Virus record (IMG/VR): IMGVR_UViG_3300046542_000330 | Coordinates: 1 to 45,850 of that record | From: a virus | Direction: 5' to 3' (one strand) | Length of the DNA: 45,850 bases | In this document: piece by piece, positions 22,347-31,421 of the stretch | Layout: the number at the start of each line of letters is the position of its first letter | Position numbering within the stretch: the stretch's first letter is position 1 | Position numbers and translations under genes: made by a program | The notes under the pieces: generated by a model | What the model was told of the DNA's origin: nothing | The model's input: only the letters and a program-made list of their open reading frames with translations | The model's database searches: none

Positions 22347-23818
22347 TGGCGAACGTGCTGGACCGCCTGGTCGGCTGGATCAACCCCCACGCCGGCCTGG
22401 CGCGCCACTTCGCGCGGCGCCGCCTCGAGCGCGCCTACGAGGCCGCCAGCCCGCGCGACCCGTGGCGCCCGCGCCGCGCCGGCGCCAGCGCCAACGCCGA
22501 CCACCAGGCCGACGCCAGGATCCTGCGCACCAAGGCGCGCGCCCTGGTGCAAAACGTGCCCTACATCTGGGCCGGCATGGACGGCCTGGCCACCGCCACC
22601 GTGGGCACCGGGATCATCCCGCGCGCCGACGGCCGTGACAAGGACACGATCAACAAGCTGTTCGCCGACTGGGCCAAGGTGTGCGATTCCGACGGCCGCT
22701 TCGACTACTACGGCCTGCAGCGCGCCGCCTACTTCGCCATGGAGCAGGACGGCGAGGTGCTGGTGCGGCTGCGCTGGCGCCGTCCGTCCGACGGGCTGCC
22801 GGTGCCACTACAGCTCCAGCTGCTCGAGATCGACTGGCTCGACAGCTCCCGCACCGACACGAGCAACGGCAACCGCATCGTCAACGGCATCGAGTACGAT
22901 GCGCTCGGCGCGGTCGCCGCCTACTACCTGTGGGACGAGCACCCCGGCGACGTGGCGGTCGCGCGCGGGCGCTCGCAAAGCCAGCGCGTGCCGGCCAAGA
23001 ATATCATCCACCTGTTCAACCCCGAGCGCCCGGGCCAGGGTCGCGGATTCACGCGCCTATCCCGCGTGATCGCCAAGACCCGCGACCTGTCGCTGTACGA
23101 GGACGCCGAACTGGCGCGCAAGAACCAGGAGGCTCGCCTGTCCGTGCTGGCCAGCGGCGACGCGAGCGGCCTGGACAACCCGGCCTCGTTCGGCGAGGGC
23201 GCGGCCAGCCGTGGTCCGACCGACTTGGGCGAACTGGGCGGCGGCAACATCGTCCACCTGCCGGCCGGGCTGAACATGACCGTGGTCGAGCCGAAGGCGG
23301 CGCCCGGCTACGTCGACTACGTCAAGCTCAACCTGCACATCATCGCGGCCGGCATGGGCGTGCCGTACGAGATGCTGCTCGGCGACATGAAGGACGTGAA
23401 CTTCAGCAGCGCGCGCGTGCGCCTGCTCGACTTCCGCCGCACGGTCACGGCGACGCAGTGGCTGGTGCTGATCCCCAAGCTGCTCGAGCCGATCCACCTG
23501 GCCTTCGTCGAGGCCGCATTCCTCGCCGGCAAGATCAAGAGCCGCGACGCCACGGTCAAGTTCAGCACGCCAAAATTTGACTATATCAACCCCCAGCAGG
23601 ACATCGCGGCCGACCGGGACGAGATTGGCGCCGGCCTGGCCAGCCCCAGCGAGAAGCTGCGCCAGCGCGGCTACGAGCCGGAGGAGGTGTACGCCGAGAT
23701 CGCCGCCGACATCAAGAAGTGGCGCGAGCTGGGCATCCTCGATGTGCTGCTGTTCATGCAGCGCGGGAACATGCCGACGCCGCCCGCCGCCGACTCCGCA
23801 GCGCCCGCCACTTCCTAA
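22346..23818 (+). CDS. portal protein (lambda GpB family)
   Basis: 490 residues typical of lambda-type portals: VQNVPYIWAGMDGLATATVG near 70, YFAMEQDGEVLVRLRW near 128, NIIHLFNPERPGQGRGFTRL near 217, and GMGVPYEMLLGDMKDVNFSS near 340. Forms the dodecameric ring for DNA entry and exit. Confidence 0.93.
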   Translation: MANVLDRLVGWINPHAGLARHFARRRLERAYEAASPRDPWRPRRAGASANADHQADARILRTKARALVQNVPYIWAGMDGLATATVGTGIIPRADGRDKDTINKLFADWAKVCDSDGRFDYYGLQRAAYFAMEQDGEVLVRLRWRRPSDGLPVPLQLQLLEIDWLDSSRTDTSNGNRIVNGIEYDALGAVAAYYLWDEHPGDVAVARGRSQSQRVPAKNIIHLFNPERPGQGRGFTRLSRVIAKTRDLSLYEDAELARKNQEARLSVLASGDASGLDNPASFGEGAASRGPTDLGELGGGNIVHLPAGLNMTVVEPKAAPGYVDYVKLNLHIIAAGMGVPYEMLLGDMKDVNFSSARVRLLDFRRTVTATQWLVLIPKLLEPIHLAFVEAAFLAGKIKSRDATVKFSTPKFDYINPQQDIAADRDEIGAGLASPSEKLRQRGYEPEEVYAEIAADIKKWRELGILDVLLFMQRGNMPTPPAADSAAPATS

Positions 23819-23862
23819 CCAACCACCGGCGTGCGCCCGCACGCCCCAACCACGAGGTCACC

Positions 23863-24501
23863 ATGTCCGGACTCACCGACTACGCACAAAACAAGGTCAA
23901 GGACGCGCTGTGGCGCGGCCAGGCGCTGGGCGCTCCGTCCACCGCCTACTTCGCGCTGTTCACCTGCAGCCGCGGCGAGCGCGCCAATTCCACCACCTAC
24001 GCGCTCAACGACACGGCCGTCGTCAAGATCGGCGCCGCCTATTCCTTCTACAAGTGCACCACGGCCGGCAACACCGCCGCCGCGCTGCCGGGCTACACCG
24101 GCGCCCGCGGCGAGGCCATCACCGACGGCACCGCCGTGTTCACCGAGCAGAGCGCCACGCTCGACGCCGGCACGTTCACGGAAGTGACCGGCGGCGCCTA
24201 CGCCCGGGTGGGCGTGGCCGCATCGCTGGCCAACTTCTCCGGCACCCAGGGCGCCGGCACCACCGCCGCCTCGAACGGCACCACCGGCACGACCTCGAAC
24301 AACGGCGCGATCGCGTTCCCGGCGCCGACCGCCCAGTGGCACCCGGCCGGCGGCGCGGTGGTCGGCGTCGCCGTGTTCGATGCGGCCACCGGCGGCAACC
24401 CGTGGCACTGGTCGATCATGAGCGCCCCGAAGAACATCAACAACGGCGACGCCGCTCCGACCATCGCCGCCAACACGTGGTCCGACACCGTGGGCGCGTA
24501 A
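23863..24501 (+). CDS. tail-fibre/Gp80-like beta protein
   Basis: 212 residues beginning SGLTDYAQNKVKDALWRGQA, with STAYFALFTCSRG, a central TGGAYARVGVAASLANFSGT and a C-terminal NNGAIAFPAPTA and GNPWHWSIMSAPKNINNGDA. This family is common in phage structural regions and is often called tail fibre protein. Here it sits between portal and protease, so a head or neck decoration is possible. Confidence 0.75.
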   Translation: MSGLTDYAQNKVKDALWRGQALGAPSTAYFALFTCSRGERANSTTYALNDTAVVKIGAAYSFYKCTTAGNTAAALPGYTGARGEAITDGTAVFTEQSATLDAGTFTEVTGGAYARVGVAASLANFSGTQGAGTTAASNGTTGTTSNNGAIAFPAPTAQWHPAGGAVVGVAVFDAATGGNPWHWSIMSAPKNINNGDAAPTIAANTWSDTVGA

Positions 24502-24505
24502 TCGC

Positions 24506-25453
24506 ATGAGCTTGACCCACGCCTTCGTCTCACCTGCGTCGTCCAGCAGCGACCCCAATGTGGTCGATGGCCCGAAGTGGAATGGCGATCACCTGATCGA
24601 CGGCAACGGCGCCAACATGGTGTTGTCGTCGGCCTTGCCGGCTACTCCCGCCGCCGGCAAGGGCGCGCTGCTGGGGCGCGACGTGGCCGGCGGCGCGCTG
24701 CCGGGATTCATTGGGCCCGATGGCCGCGCCTTCGCGCTGCAGCCGTTTCTCGGCCAGCGGCGCACGCTGTGGTGGCAGCCGATCCCCTCGGTCGCCAGCG
24801 CCTCGCTGTCGCTGATGGGCGGCGCGCTGTCCACCGTCGGCACGTTCAATGCCCGCACCAGCAACGCCTCGAACATGTTCACGCTGGCGGCGCGTTACGG
24901 CCTGACCACCAACGCCACCCCGAATCTGCGCGCCGCCGCCTACTTCAACCAGAATTTGTACGTGCGCGGCAACGCGGCCAACTTCGGCGGCTTCCGCGCG
25001 GTCTTCCGGTTCGGCATCAGTGACCCGGCAGTCGTGGCAACAGCCAACATGTTCGTCGGCATGGTGGCGGCATCGTCGATGCTGAACACGGCCGAGCCAT
25101 CGGCGGCGGTGAACATGATCGGGATCGGCCACGACAGTACCGATACCGTGATGCAGCTCATCACCAACGACGGCACCGGCATCGCGACCAAGGTCCCCCT
25201 CGGGGCGGGCTTCCCGATCAACACCCAGGGTACCGACGTGTACGAACTGGCACTGTACTGCGCTCCCAACAGCGGCAGCATCGGGGTGCAGGTCACGCGC
25301 CTGAACACAGGCGACGTGTTTCGCGCGAGCGTGATTAGCGACCTGCCGGTGGCGACGCAAGCCATCTACCCCGGATTCTTCCGTGGGAACATGAGCACCG
25401 CGCTGGGCGTGGGCATTGATGTCTTCGGCCTGTACGTGGAAACGGAGGTTTGA
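24506..25453 (+). CDS. putative receptor-binding / fibre head protein
   Basis: 315 residues. An N-terminal attachment-like piece (to about 95) is followed by a beta-sandwich resembling phage fibre heads: TLWWQPIPSVASASLSLMGG, ARYGLTTNATPNLRAAAYFN, DSTDTVMQLITNDGTGIATK and a C-terminal GIDVFGLYVETEV. Likely displayed on the virion. It is in an unusual place for a receptor-binding gene. Confidence 0.65.
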   Translation: MSLTHAFVSPASSSSDPNVVDGPKWNGDHLIDGNGANMVLSSALPATPAAGKGALLGRDVAGGALPGFIGPDGRAFALQPFLGQRRTLWWQPIPSVASASLSLMGGALSTVGTFNARTSNASNMFTLAARYGLTTNATPNLRAAAYFNQNLYVRGNAANFGGFRAVFRFGISDPAVVATANMFVGMVAASSMLNTAEPSAAVNMIGIGHDSTDTVMQLITNDGTGIATKVPLGAGFPINTQGTDVYELALYCAPNSGSIGVQVTRLNTGDVFRASVISDLPVATQAIYPGFFRGNMSTALGVGIDVFGLYVETEV

Positions 25454-25455
25454 CG

Positions 25456-25821
25456 ATGACGCAATGGTCGATCTCCTACCCGAGCGGCACGATTTATAAG
25501 GATGGAGTCGTGCAAGCCGATCTGTCCGAGTATGTGCAATTCCTGCAGGGCGGCGGCACGCCCGCGCCATTGCAGGATGCGCCGCCGCGCCGTCGCATCG
25601 TCGTCACCGCATGGCAGCTGGTGCAGGAACTGATTGCCCAGGACTTGTACGACCGGGTCGATATGGCGGTCGCGGCCAGCGGGAACAAGACGGTTCAGGC
25701 CGGCTGGTCGCGCGCACCGTTCTTCTTTTCGGATGAAGCGATGACGCTGCAGATCGGCGCCACGCTGGGCAAGACCGAGGATCAGATGTACGCCCTGTTT
25801 GAATCTGCGGAACGTCGGTAG
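25456..25821 (+). CDS. hypothetical structural-region protein (121 aa)
   Basis: ATG 25456 lies seven bases after GGAGG. Sequence starts TQWSISYPSGTIYKDGVVQA, with a Pro-rich loop and a helical end (SDEAMTLQIGATLGKTEDQM). No family recognised. It ends directly before the Ala-rich repeat gene and may be its chaperone or partner. Confidence 0.65.
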   Translation: MTQWSISYPSGTIYKDGVVQADLSEYVQFLQGGGTPAPLQDAPPRRRIVVTAWQLVQELIAQDLYDRVDMAVAASGNKTVQAGWSRAPFFFSDEAMTLQIGATLGKTEDQMYALFESAERR

Positions 25822-26604
25822 ATGCCGGCGTTTGACAGCAGCTCGTTCGATAGCGCCGCATTCGACTGTGCAGCAGCGGCGGCAGGGGCGGCGCTCGGGG
25901 CTTCCGGCGCCACAAGCGCCACCGGCTCGGTGTCGCTCGCGACGAGCATCGGTCTGGCTGCTACGGCAGCCTCGCCCGTGACGGCAGCGGTTGCGTTGGC
26001 CGCCGTCATCGCCATCACCGCATCCGCCACGACAGCCTCATCGGGATCTGCCGCCCTGGCAACATCCCCCGCCCTGGCATGCTCGGCAAGCACCCCGACG
26101 GCTGCGTCGGCCACCGTGGCCACCGGCGTCAACCTGGCCGCCACGGCTACCACCCGCAGCAGCGCCAGCGCCGCCCTCGATGTCAGCGGCGGCGGCGCGT
26201 TCGGCGCCGTGGCCACCACCAGCTGCGGCGCGTCCGCATCGCTCGCCACCGGCGTCGACCTGGCCGCCGCCGCGGCAACCAGGCTTACCGCCTCCGTCGA
26301 CCTGGTTGCCGGCGCCGCACTGGCCGCCAGCGCCGCCGCCAGCTGGCGTGCCGAGTGCGCCCTGGACACCGGCGTCGCGCTGGCCTGCGCGACCCAAACC
26401 GGCGCGCAGGCGGCCGTCTCGGTCGCGACCGGCATCACGCTGGCCGCCGCCGGCTACACCACGACGACGGCGCGCGCCGCGCTGCTGGTGCTCCGTCCCG
26501 GCGACACCAGCACCGTGTCCGCCCCCATCGCCTTCGACGCGCCGGCCGAAGACCGGATCCACCTCGAGCACGCCGAAGAGCGTATCTACCTCGCGCCAGC
26601 CTAG
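25822..26604 (+). CDS. Ala-rich repeat protein of the head block
   Basis: 260 residues with an FDSSSFDSAAFD start known from phage structural proteins, then degenerate tandem units of about 20-45 residues with the core ATGVxLAAxA (TSIGLAATA, TGVNLAATA, TGVDLAAAA, TGVALACAT, TGITLAAAG). The last 30 residues are acidic. Could be a fibrous or solenoid decoration. Repeats make copy-number change likely. Confidence 0.65.
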   Translation: MPAFDSSSFDSAAFDCAAAAAGAALGASGATSATGSVSLATSIGLAATAASPVTAAVALAAVIAITASATTASSGSAALATSPALACSASTPTAASATVATGVNLAATATTRSSASAALDVSGGGAFGAVATTSCGASASLATGVDLAAAAATRLTASVDLVAGAALAASAAASWRAECALDTGVALACATQTGAQAAVSVATGITLAAAGYTTTTARAALLVLRPGDTSTVSAPIAFDAPAEDRIHLEHAEERIYLAPA

Positions 26605-26615
26605 AAGGAACCCAC

Positions 26616-26930
26616 ATGCGCACCGAAACCTACTTCGTCACCAGCGGCCGCCTCAGCATCTACAAGACGCCGTCCGCCGAGCTCTACTACGGCATCAACC
26701 TCAAGAACTGGCTGGCCAAGGCCGGGACCTCGCTCGCGAGCGTGACCGCGACCGTCGCCGGCGTCACGCTCGCCGAGGACGCCGCCGTCGACGGCACCAT
26801 CGTCAAGGCGCTGGTGGCCGGCCTCGACGAAGCCGACGGCGCCGAGAACTGGATCCGCTTCGACTTCACCTGCACCGACGACAAGAGCCGCGATTCGCGC
26901 ACGATCCACTTCCTCAAACGGCCCGCCTGA
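26616..26930 (+). CDS. small beta-rich structural-region protein (104 aa)
   Basis: ATG 26616 is five bases after AAGGAA. Residues 20-60 (ELYYGINLKNWLAKAGTSLA, VTATVAGVTLAED) and the C-terminal TDDKSRDSRTIHFLKR resemble the small Ig-like decoration proteins in phages that carry a linear plus W-motif plus resolved beta pattern. Exact role unknown. Confidence 0.65.
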   Translation: MRTETYFVTSGRLSIYKTPSAELYYGINLKNWLAKAGTSLASVTATVAGVTLAEDAAVDGTIVKALVAGLDEADGAENWIRFDFTCTDDKSRDSRTIHFLKRPA

Positions 26931-26945
26931 AGGCGCCCTGCAAAT

Positions 26946-26972
26946 CGTCTCACTTTTCTTGGAATTGAGACA
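26946..26972. promoter_or_regulatory. dyad element copy 2 (GTCTCA-N13-TGAGAC)
   Basis: Identical to 22081-22107 apart from one base (C for G after the first arm). It lies between the decoration gene and the protease-capsid gene. The two copies bracket gpW, portal and the five-gene insert. Confidence 0.6.
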
Positions 26973-26994
26973 AAGCAATCCGCAGAATGCCTGC

Positions 26995-29076
26995 ATGCCT
27001 ACACCGACCGCCGCGCCAGCCGCCACCCGCCACGACACCGATCCGCGCAACATGCCGACGCTGAACCGTGCGGCGGCGCTGGAGCCGGCTACCTTCAACG
27101 AAGCCGACAACACCGTCGAGCTGGTCTGGACCACCACCGGCGCCCTGGTGCGCCGCTACGACTGGTACCGCGACACCTATTACGACGAAGAGCTGGTCGT
27201 GACGCCCGAAGCGGTCGACATGGCGCGTTTCGAAGCCGGCGTCGTGCAGGTCATCGATTGCCACCGTACTTGGGGCGGCGTCGCCGCGATCATCGGCATC
27301 GCCACCCGCGGTTCGATCGCCGAAGGCGAGGGGCGGGCCACCATCCGCCTGTCTGTCCGGCCGGAGATGGCTGGCATCGTGGCTGACATTAGGGCCGGCA
27401 TCATCCGCTCGGTCAGCTTCGGCTACAACATCACCAAAGTCGAGATCACCCGCGCCATCGATCGCACCGACGGCGTCAACGACGTGCCGCTGTACCGCGC
27501 CATCGAATGGGAGCCATACGAAATCAGTTTCGTCACCGTCAACGCCGACATGAATGCGAGCACGCGCGAGCAGCCGGCCAACGGTCACCCATGCCAGTTT
27601 TTCACCCGGGCGCCCGCCCTTTCAACAACCCAAGAGGACCCATCCATGCCGACTCCAGGTACCCCGCCGGGCGCACCGAATCCCGCGCTTGCCGACCCGA
27701 CCCGTTCCGCCGCCCCGACTCCGGCCCCCGCAGCACCGCCCGCACCGGCAGCCCCGGCCCCGGCCGCCGACGACGCCAACGTGCGCGCCGCCCAGCAGGA
27801 AGCGGCCACCCGCGCCGCCGACATCACCGAGCTGTGCCAGCGCCACGGCGTCAGCCAGCTGGCCGCCGGCTTGATCCGCTCGGGCAACTCGCTCGAGCAG
27901 GCCCGCGCCGCCGTCCTGGACGAACTGTCGCGCAACGACGGCTCCGGCCGCCACAACGTGCGCGTGCAGATCGTCACCGACGAACACGAAGTGCGCATGG
28001 CCGGCATCGAAGAGGCGATGACGCACCGGATCGTCGCCGGCACCAAGCTGACCGACAACGGCCGCCAGTACCGAGGCATGAGCCTGCTCGAGATCGGCCG
28101 CGACTTCCTCGAAGCGTGCAATGTCAACACGCGCGGGATGGACAAGCTGCGCCTGGCCACCGAGATCCTGCAGTATCGCTCGGGCATGCACAGCACCTCC
28201 GACTTCGCGGCCATCTTTTCCAACGTCGCCAACAAGCGCATGCGCGGCGCCTACGAGGAAAACGCCGGCAGCTACACCCGCTGGGCGCGGCGCGCGCCGA
28301 ACGCGCCGGACTTCAAGTCGATCAACATCGTGCAGCTGTCGGGCGCGCCCGACCTGCTGCAGACCAACGAGCATGGCGAGTTCAAGTACGGCTCGTTCAA
28401 GGACGCCGGCATCAGCTACAACCTGATCACCTACGGCCGCATCGTCTCGCTGACCCGCCAGGCCATCATCAACGACGACCTGCGCGCCTTCGAGCGCCTG
28501 GTCACCATGTTCGGCTCCAGCTCCAGCCGCCTGGAGAACCGCCTGGTCTACAGCCAGCTGACCGCCAACCCGGCCATGGGCGACGGCGACGCGCTGTTCC
28601 ACGCCAACCACGGCAACCTGGCCACCGGCGCCGGCTCCGTCCTGGCGCTGACCGCGCTCAAGGCCGGCCGCACCGCGATGCGCAAACAGAAGGGCCTGGC
28701 GAACGAAGAGCTGAACCTGACGCCGACCTACCTGCTCGTGCCGACCGATCTCGAGCAGGATTCCTACCAGCTGACCAGCGCGAACTACGTGCCGGCCAAG
28801 CAGGCCGACGTCAACGAATTCCGCGCCGGCGGCCGCACCGCGGTCGAGCCGATCGTCGAGCCGGTCCTGGACGCCAACAGCACCACTGCCTGGTACCTGG
28901 CCAGCAACAACAGCCAGGTCGACACCGTCGAGTACTGCTACCTCGACGGCGCCGAGGGCCCGGTCATCGAGCAGGAAGTCGGCTTCGACGTGGACGGCGT
29001 CAGCCTGAAGTGCCGCCTCGACTTCGCCGCCAAGGTGGTCGATCACCGCGGCCTGTACAAGGGGGCGGGCGCGTAA
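26995..29076 (+). CDS. prohead protease - major capsid protein fusion
   Basis: 693 residues from ATG 26995. Residues 1-200 are an HK97/S78-type prohead protease (His90 in IDCHR, Ser141 in SVSFGY). After an Ala/Pro-rich linker (220-265) comes a helical scaffold-like part and, from about 330, the capsid fold (TDNGRQYRGMSLLEIGRDFL, KRMRGAYEENAGSYTRWARR, FGSSSSRLENRLVYSQL). An in-frame ATG at 27646 has AGAGGA seven bases before it and could yield the 476-residue scaffold-capsid part alone. TTG frames upstream exist, but ATG is preferred. Confidence 0.88.
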   Translation: MPTPTAAPAATRHDTDPRNMPTLNRAAALEPATFNEADNTVELVWTTTGALVRRYDWYRDTYYDEELVVTPEAVDMARFEAGVVQVIDCHRTWGGVAAIIGIATRGSIAEGEGRATIRLSVRPEMAGIVADIRAGIIRSVSFGYNITKVEITRAIDRTDGVNDVPLYRAIEWEPYEISFVTVNADMNASTREQPANGHPCQFFTRAPALSTTQEDPSMPTPGTPPGAPNPALADPTRSAAPTPAPAAPPAPAAPAPAADDANVRAAQQEAATRAADITELCQRHGVSQLAAGLIRSGNSLEQARAAVLDELSRNDGSGRHNVRVQIVTDEHEVRMAGIEEAMTHRIVAGTKLTDNGRQYRGMSLLEIGRDFLEACNVNTRGMDKLRLATEILQYRSGMHSTSDFAAIFSNVANKRMRGAYEENAGSYTRWARRAPNAPDFKSINIVQLSGAPDLLQTNEHGEFKYGSFKDAGISYNLITYGRIVSLTRQAIINDDLRAFERLVTMFGSSSSRLENRLVYSQLTANPAMGDGDALFHANHGNLATGAGSVLALTALKAGRTAMRKQKGLANEELNLTPTYLLVPTDLEQDSYQLTSANYVPAKQADVNEFRAGGRTAVEPIVEPVLDANSTTAWYLASNNSQVDTVEYCYLDGAEGPVIEQEVGFDVDGVSLKCRLDFAAKVVDHRGLYKGAGA

Positions 29077-29121
29077 GCGCGACCCCTGCCAGCCAGCTCA
29101 ACGAACCGATAGGAAACCAAC

Positions 29122-29454
29122 ATGAAGAATTTCATCCAGAACGGCGACGTGGTCACCGTCCCCGCGCCGTACGCCGTCACCAGCGGGCAGGGCGTGCTGG
29201 TGGGCGCGCTGTTCGGCGTTGCCGCCTTCACGGCAGCCCAGGGCGCCCCGGTCGAGATCAAGCGCGAAGGCGTGTTCGAGATCACCGCCGTCACCGCCGA
29301 CACCGGCACCGCCGGCGCCAAGATCTACTGGGACAACACCGCGCGCAAGCTGACCACCACCGCCACCAACAACACCCTGGTCGGTGCGCTGGCGGCGGAC
29401 AAGGCCGGCACCGCCACCACCGCCACCGTCCTGCTCGACGGCGTCATCCGCTAA
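29122..29454 (+). CDS. DUF2190 capsid decoration protein
   Basis: 110 residues: NFIQNGDVVTVPAPYAVTSG, GVLVGALFGVAAFTAAQGAP and KIYWDNTARKLTTTATNNTL are the hallmark strands of DUF2190, small trimeric capsid cement proteins. Directly downstream of the capsid gene. Confidence 0.88.
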   Translation: MKNFIQNGDVVTVPAPYAVTSGQGVLVGALFGVAAFTAAQGAPVEIKREGVFEITAVTADTGTAGAKIYWDNTARKLTTTATNNTLVGALAADKAGTATTATVLLDGVIR

Positions 29455-29466
29455 GGCCCGCCGCGC

Positions 29467-29766
29467 ATGTCGTCCTTCGCCGCCCTTGAAGCCCTCGCCA
29501 ACGCCAGCGTGCTCACGCATCTGGCCAACGCCAGCGTGTTGATCGGCGGCGTCACCGTGCCCGGCATCTTCCGCAACCCGGCCAGCGTCGCCAGCCTCGG
29601 CAACGGCGCGGCCGACACCAGCCCCACCGTCGCCGTCGCCTCCAGCGCCGTGCCCGACAACGCCGTCGACCAGCTCATCGAGATCAACGGCGTGCCGTTC
29701 GCGATCGTCAACCCGGCGCCGGACGGCACCGGCATGACGGTGCTCACCGTGGAGTGCGTCCAGTGA
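29467..29766 (+). CDS. head-tail connector (gpFII-like)
   Basis: 99 residues: a helical start (LEALANASVLTHLANASVLI) then beta strands ending IEINGVPFAIVNPAPDGTG and TVLTVECVQ. Place between the decoration protein and tail genes and length fit gpFII-type head-tail joining proteins. Stop overlaps the next GTG start. Confidence 0.65.
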   Translation: MSSFAALEALANASVLTHLANASVLIGGVTVPGIFRNPASVASLGNGAADTSPTVAVASSAVPDNAVDQLIEINGVPFAIVNPAPDGTGMTVLTVECVQ

Positions 29767-30218
29767 GCACCGCGTTCTCCCAGATCGTCGGCACCGCGTT
29801 CTCAAAGATCATCAGCGCGGTGCTGGCCGCACTCGAAGCGGAGCCGCCGGTGTGCGAGACGTTCTACCGCGCGCGCCCGAATATCGTGCCGGAGCAGTTC
29901 GAGCGGGCCGTCAACGTCCAGTGGGACCAGGCGCTGGCCAGCCCGGGCACGATCTTCGGCGCGCCGATCGACTGGAAAACCAGGGTCACCGTCGAATGCT
30001 ACGCACGCGCCCTGCGCGACAGCGGCGACTTGGCGGTCGACCCGCTGCTCGAAGCGGTCTACGCGCGCCTGGCGCAGGATCCCACCCTCGGCGGCCTGGT
30101 GCGCGACCTGAACATCGTGGGCATCGAGGCTGAGAACACGGCCGAGGGCAAAAAGACCGGCTGGGTCCGCCTCACCTACGTCGCAGAACACACAACCAGC
30201 AACGACACCCTGGAGTAA
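29763..30218 (+). CDS. tail terminator/completion protein (gpU-like)
   Basis: 151 residues from a GTG overlapping the previous stop (GTGA). NVQWDQALASPGTIFGAPID, TRVTVECYARALRDSGDLAV and a C-terminal GIEAENTAEGKKTGWVRLTY fit minor tail proteins that cap the tail tube. Confidence 0.7.
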   Translation: MSTAFSQIVGTAFSKIISAVLAALEAEPPVCETFYRARPNIVPEQFERAVNVQWDQALASPGTIFGAPIDWKTRVTVECYARALRDSGDLAVDPLLEAVYARLAQDPTLGGLVRDLNIVGIEAENTAEGKKTGWVRLTYVAEHTTSNDTLE

Positions 30219-30221
30219 CGC

Positions 30222-30416
30222 ATGAACCAAGCAAGCACCGCGGCCGCGCCGCAACGCGAGATCCCGCCGCTGCCCGGCGGCGGCTCGTACACCTTCGATG
30301 AAACGAGCTGGGCATGGGTCTCGAACGATCCGGCCCCGGCCGAGCAGCCCGCAGCCGCAGAACCTGCCGCCGCGCCGATCGCCGCACCGGCCGACCAGCC
30401 GACCAGCCAGGAGTAA
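30222..30416 (+). CDS. small acidic Ala/Pro-rich protein (64 aa)
   Basis: GGGSYTFDETSWAWVSNDPA then an Ala/Pro/Glu tail. A short ordered motif followed by a disordered end is common for small genes before the tail-tube gene in phages. Function unknown. Confidence 0.65.
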   Translation: MNQASTAAAPQREIPPLPGGGSYTFDETSWAWVSNDPAPAEQPAAAEPAAAPIAAPADQPTSQE

Positions 30417-30419
30417 CCC

Positions 30420-31379
30420 ATGTCCCGCTATCTCAAAAACACCCTGCTCGTCTCCGCCCTGCAAAGCGCAATCGGTACGCCCGCCACGCCAGTCGGCGCC
30501 ACCGACGCGGTGCTGACCACCGACGTCAGCATCACCCCGCTCGACGCCCAGAACATCGACCGCAACCTGATGCGCGGCTTCTTCGGCGGCAGCGAGCAGC
30601 TGGTCGGGCCGGGTTCGGTCAAGGTCAGCAACTCGGTCGAGTTGGCCGGCGCCGGCACCGCCGGCACCGCGCCGCCCTGGGGCAAGCACCTGCAGGCCTG
30701 CGCCGTGGGCGAGGGCATCCTCGCCACGCCGGCGCGGGTCGAGTACACGCCGGTCTCGACCGGCCTCAAGGCCATGAGCCATTCCTACTACGACGACGGC
30801 GTGCTGCATAAGCTGGTCGACGCGATGGGCGACTTCACGCTGTCGGCCAAGGTCGGCGAGCGGCCGCTGCTCAAGTTCGACTGGGTGGGCCTGGACGGCG
30901 GCGTGTCCGCTGCCAGCGACACCGGCACCTTCACCTCCTGGAAGAAGCCGGTGGCGATGACCAAGGCCAACGTGGTCGACATCACGCTCGGCGCCAGCTA
31001 CGCGGCCGGCGCGCTCACCGGCGGCACGGCCTACTCGAGTACCGGCCTGGAGATGAAGGCCGGCAACCAGGTCAACTTCACCGCGCTGCTCAGCAGCGAG
31101 ACGGTCGACATCACCGACCGTGAATCGACCGGCTCGGTCGAACTCGACCTGACGGCGGCCCAGGAAGTCGCGCTGATGGCCGTCGTCAAGGCCAACACGA
31201 CGCAGAGCCTGGCGATGACGATTGGCACCACCGCCGGCAACAAGATCATCTTCTTCGCGCCCGCCGTGCAGCTGATCAACCCGAAAAAGGTCGAGAAGAA
31301 CGGCAAGCGCCTGATCGGCTTCGACCTGCGCTTCGTGCCCGTCAACGGCAATGACGAATGGCGGATCGTCGTCCTGTAA
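30420..31379 (+). CDS. major tail tube protein (gpV-like)
   Basis: 319 residues. Starts SRYLKNTLLVSALQSAIGTP, contains RGFFGGSEQLVGPGSVKVSN, ARVEYTPVSTGLKAMSHSYY and ends GFDLRFVPVNGNDEWRIVVL, the usual pattern of long-tailed-phage tube proteins. Confidence 0.85.
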   Translation: MSRYLKNTLLVSALQSAIGTPATPVGATDAVLTTDVSITPLDAQNIDRNLMRGFFGGSEQLVGPGSVKVSNSVELAGAGTAGTAPPWGKHLQACAVGEGILATPARVEYTPVSTGLKAMSHSYYDDGVLHKLVDAMGDFTLSAKVGERPLLKFDWVGLDGGVSAASDTGTFTSWKKPVAMTKANVVDITLGASYAAGALTGGTAYSSTGLEMKAGNQVNFTALLSSETVDITDRESTGSVELDLTAAQEVALMAVVKANTTQSLAMTIGTTAGNKIIFFAPAVQLINPKKVEKNGKRLIGFDLRFVPVNGNDEWRIVVL

Positions 31380-31421
31380 CGGGCGGCGGTTCACATACTC
31401 AACAATAAACTGAAAGACACC

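Noticed and set aside
27622-29046. 474-codon minus-strand frame opposite the capsid gene
   Set aside because: Antisense shadow; Val/Gly/His-rich and without family features.
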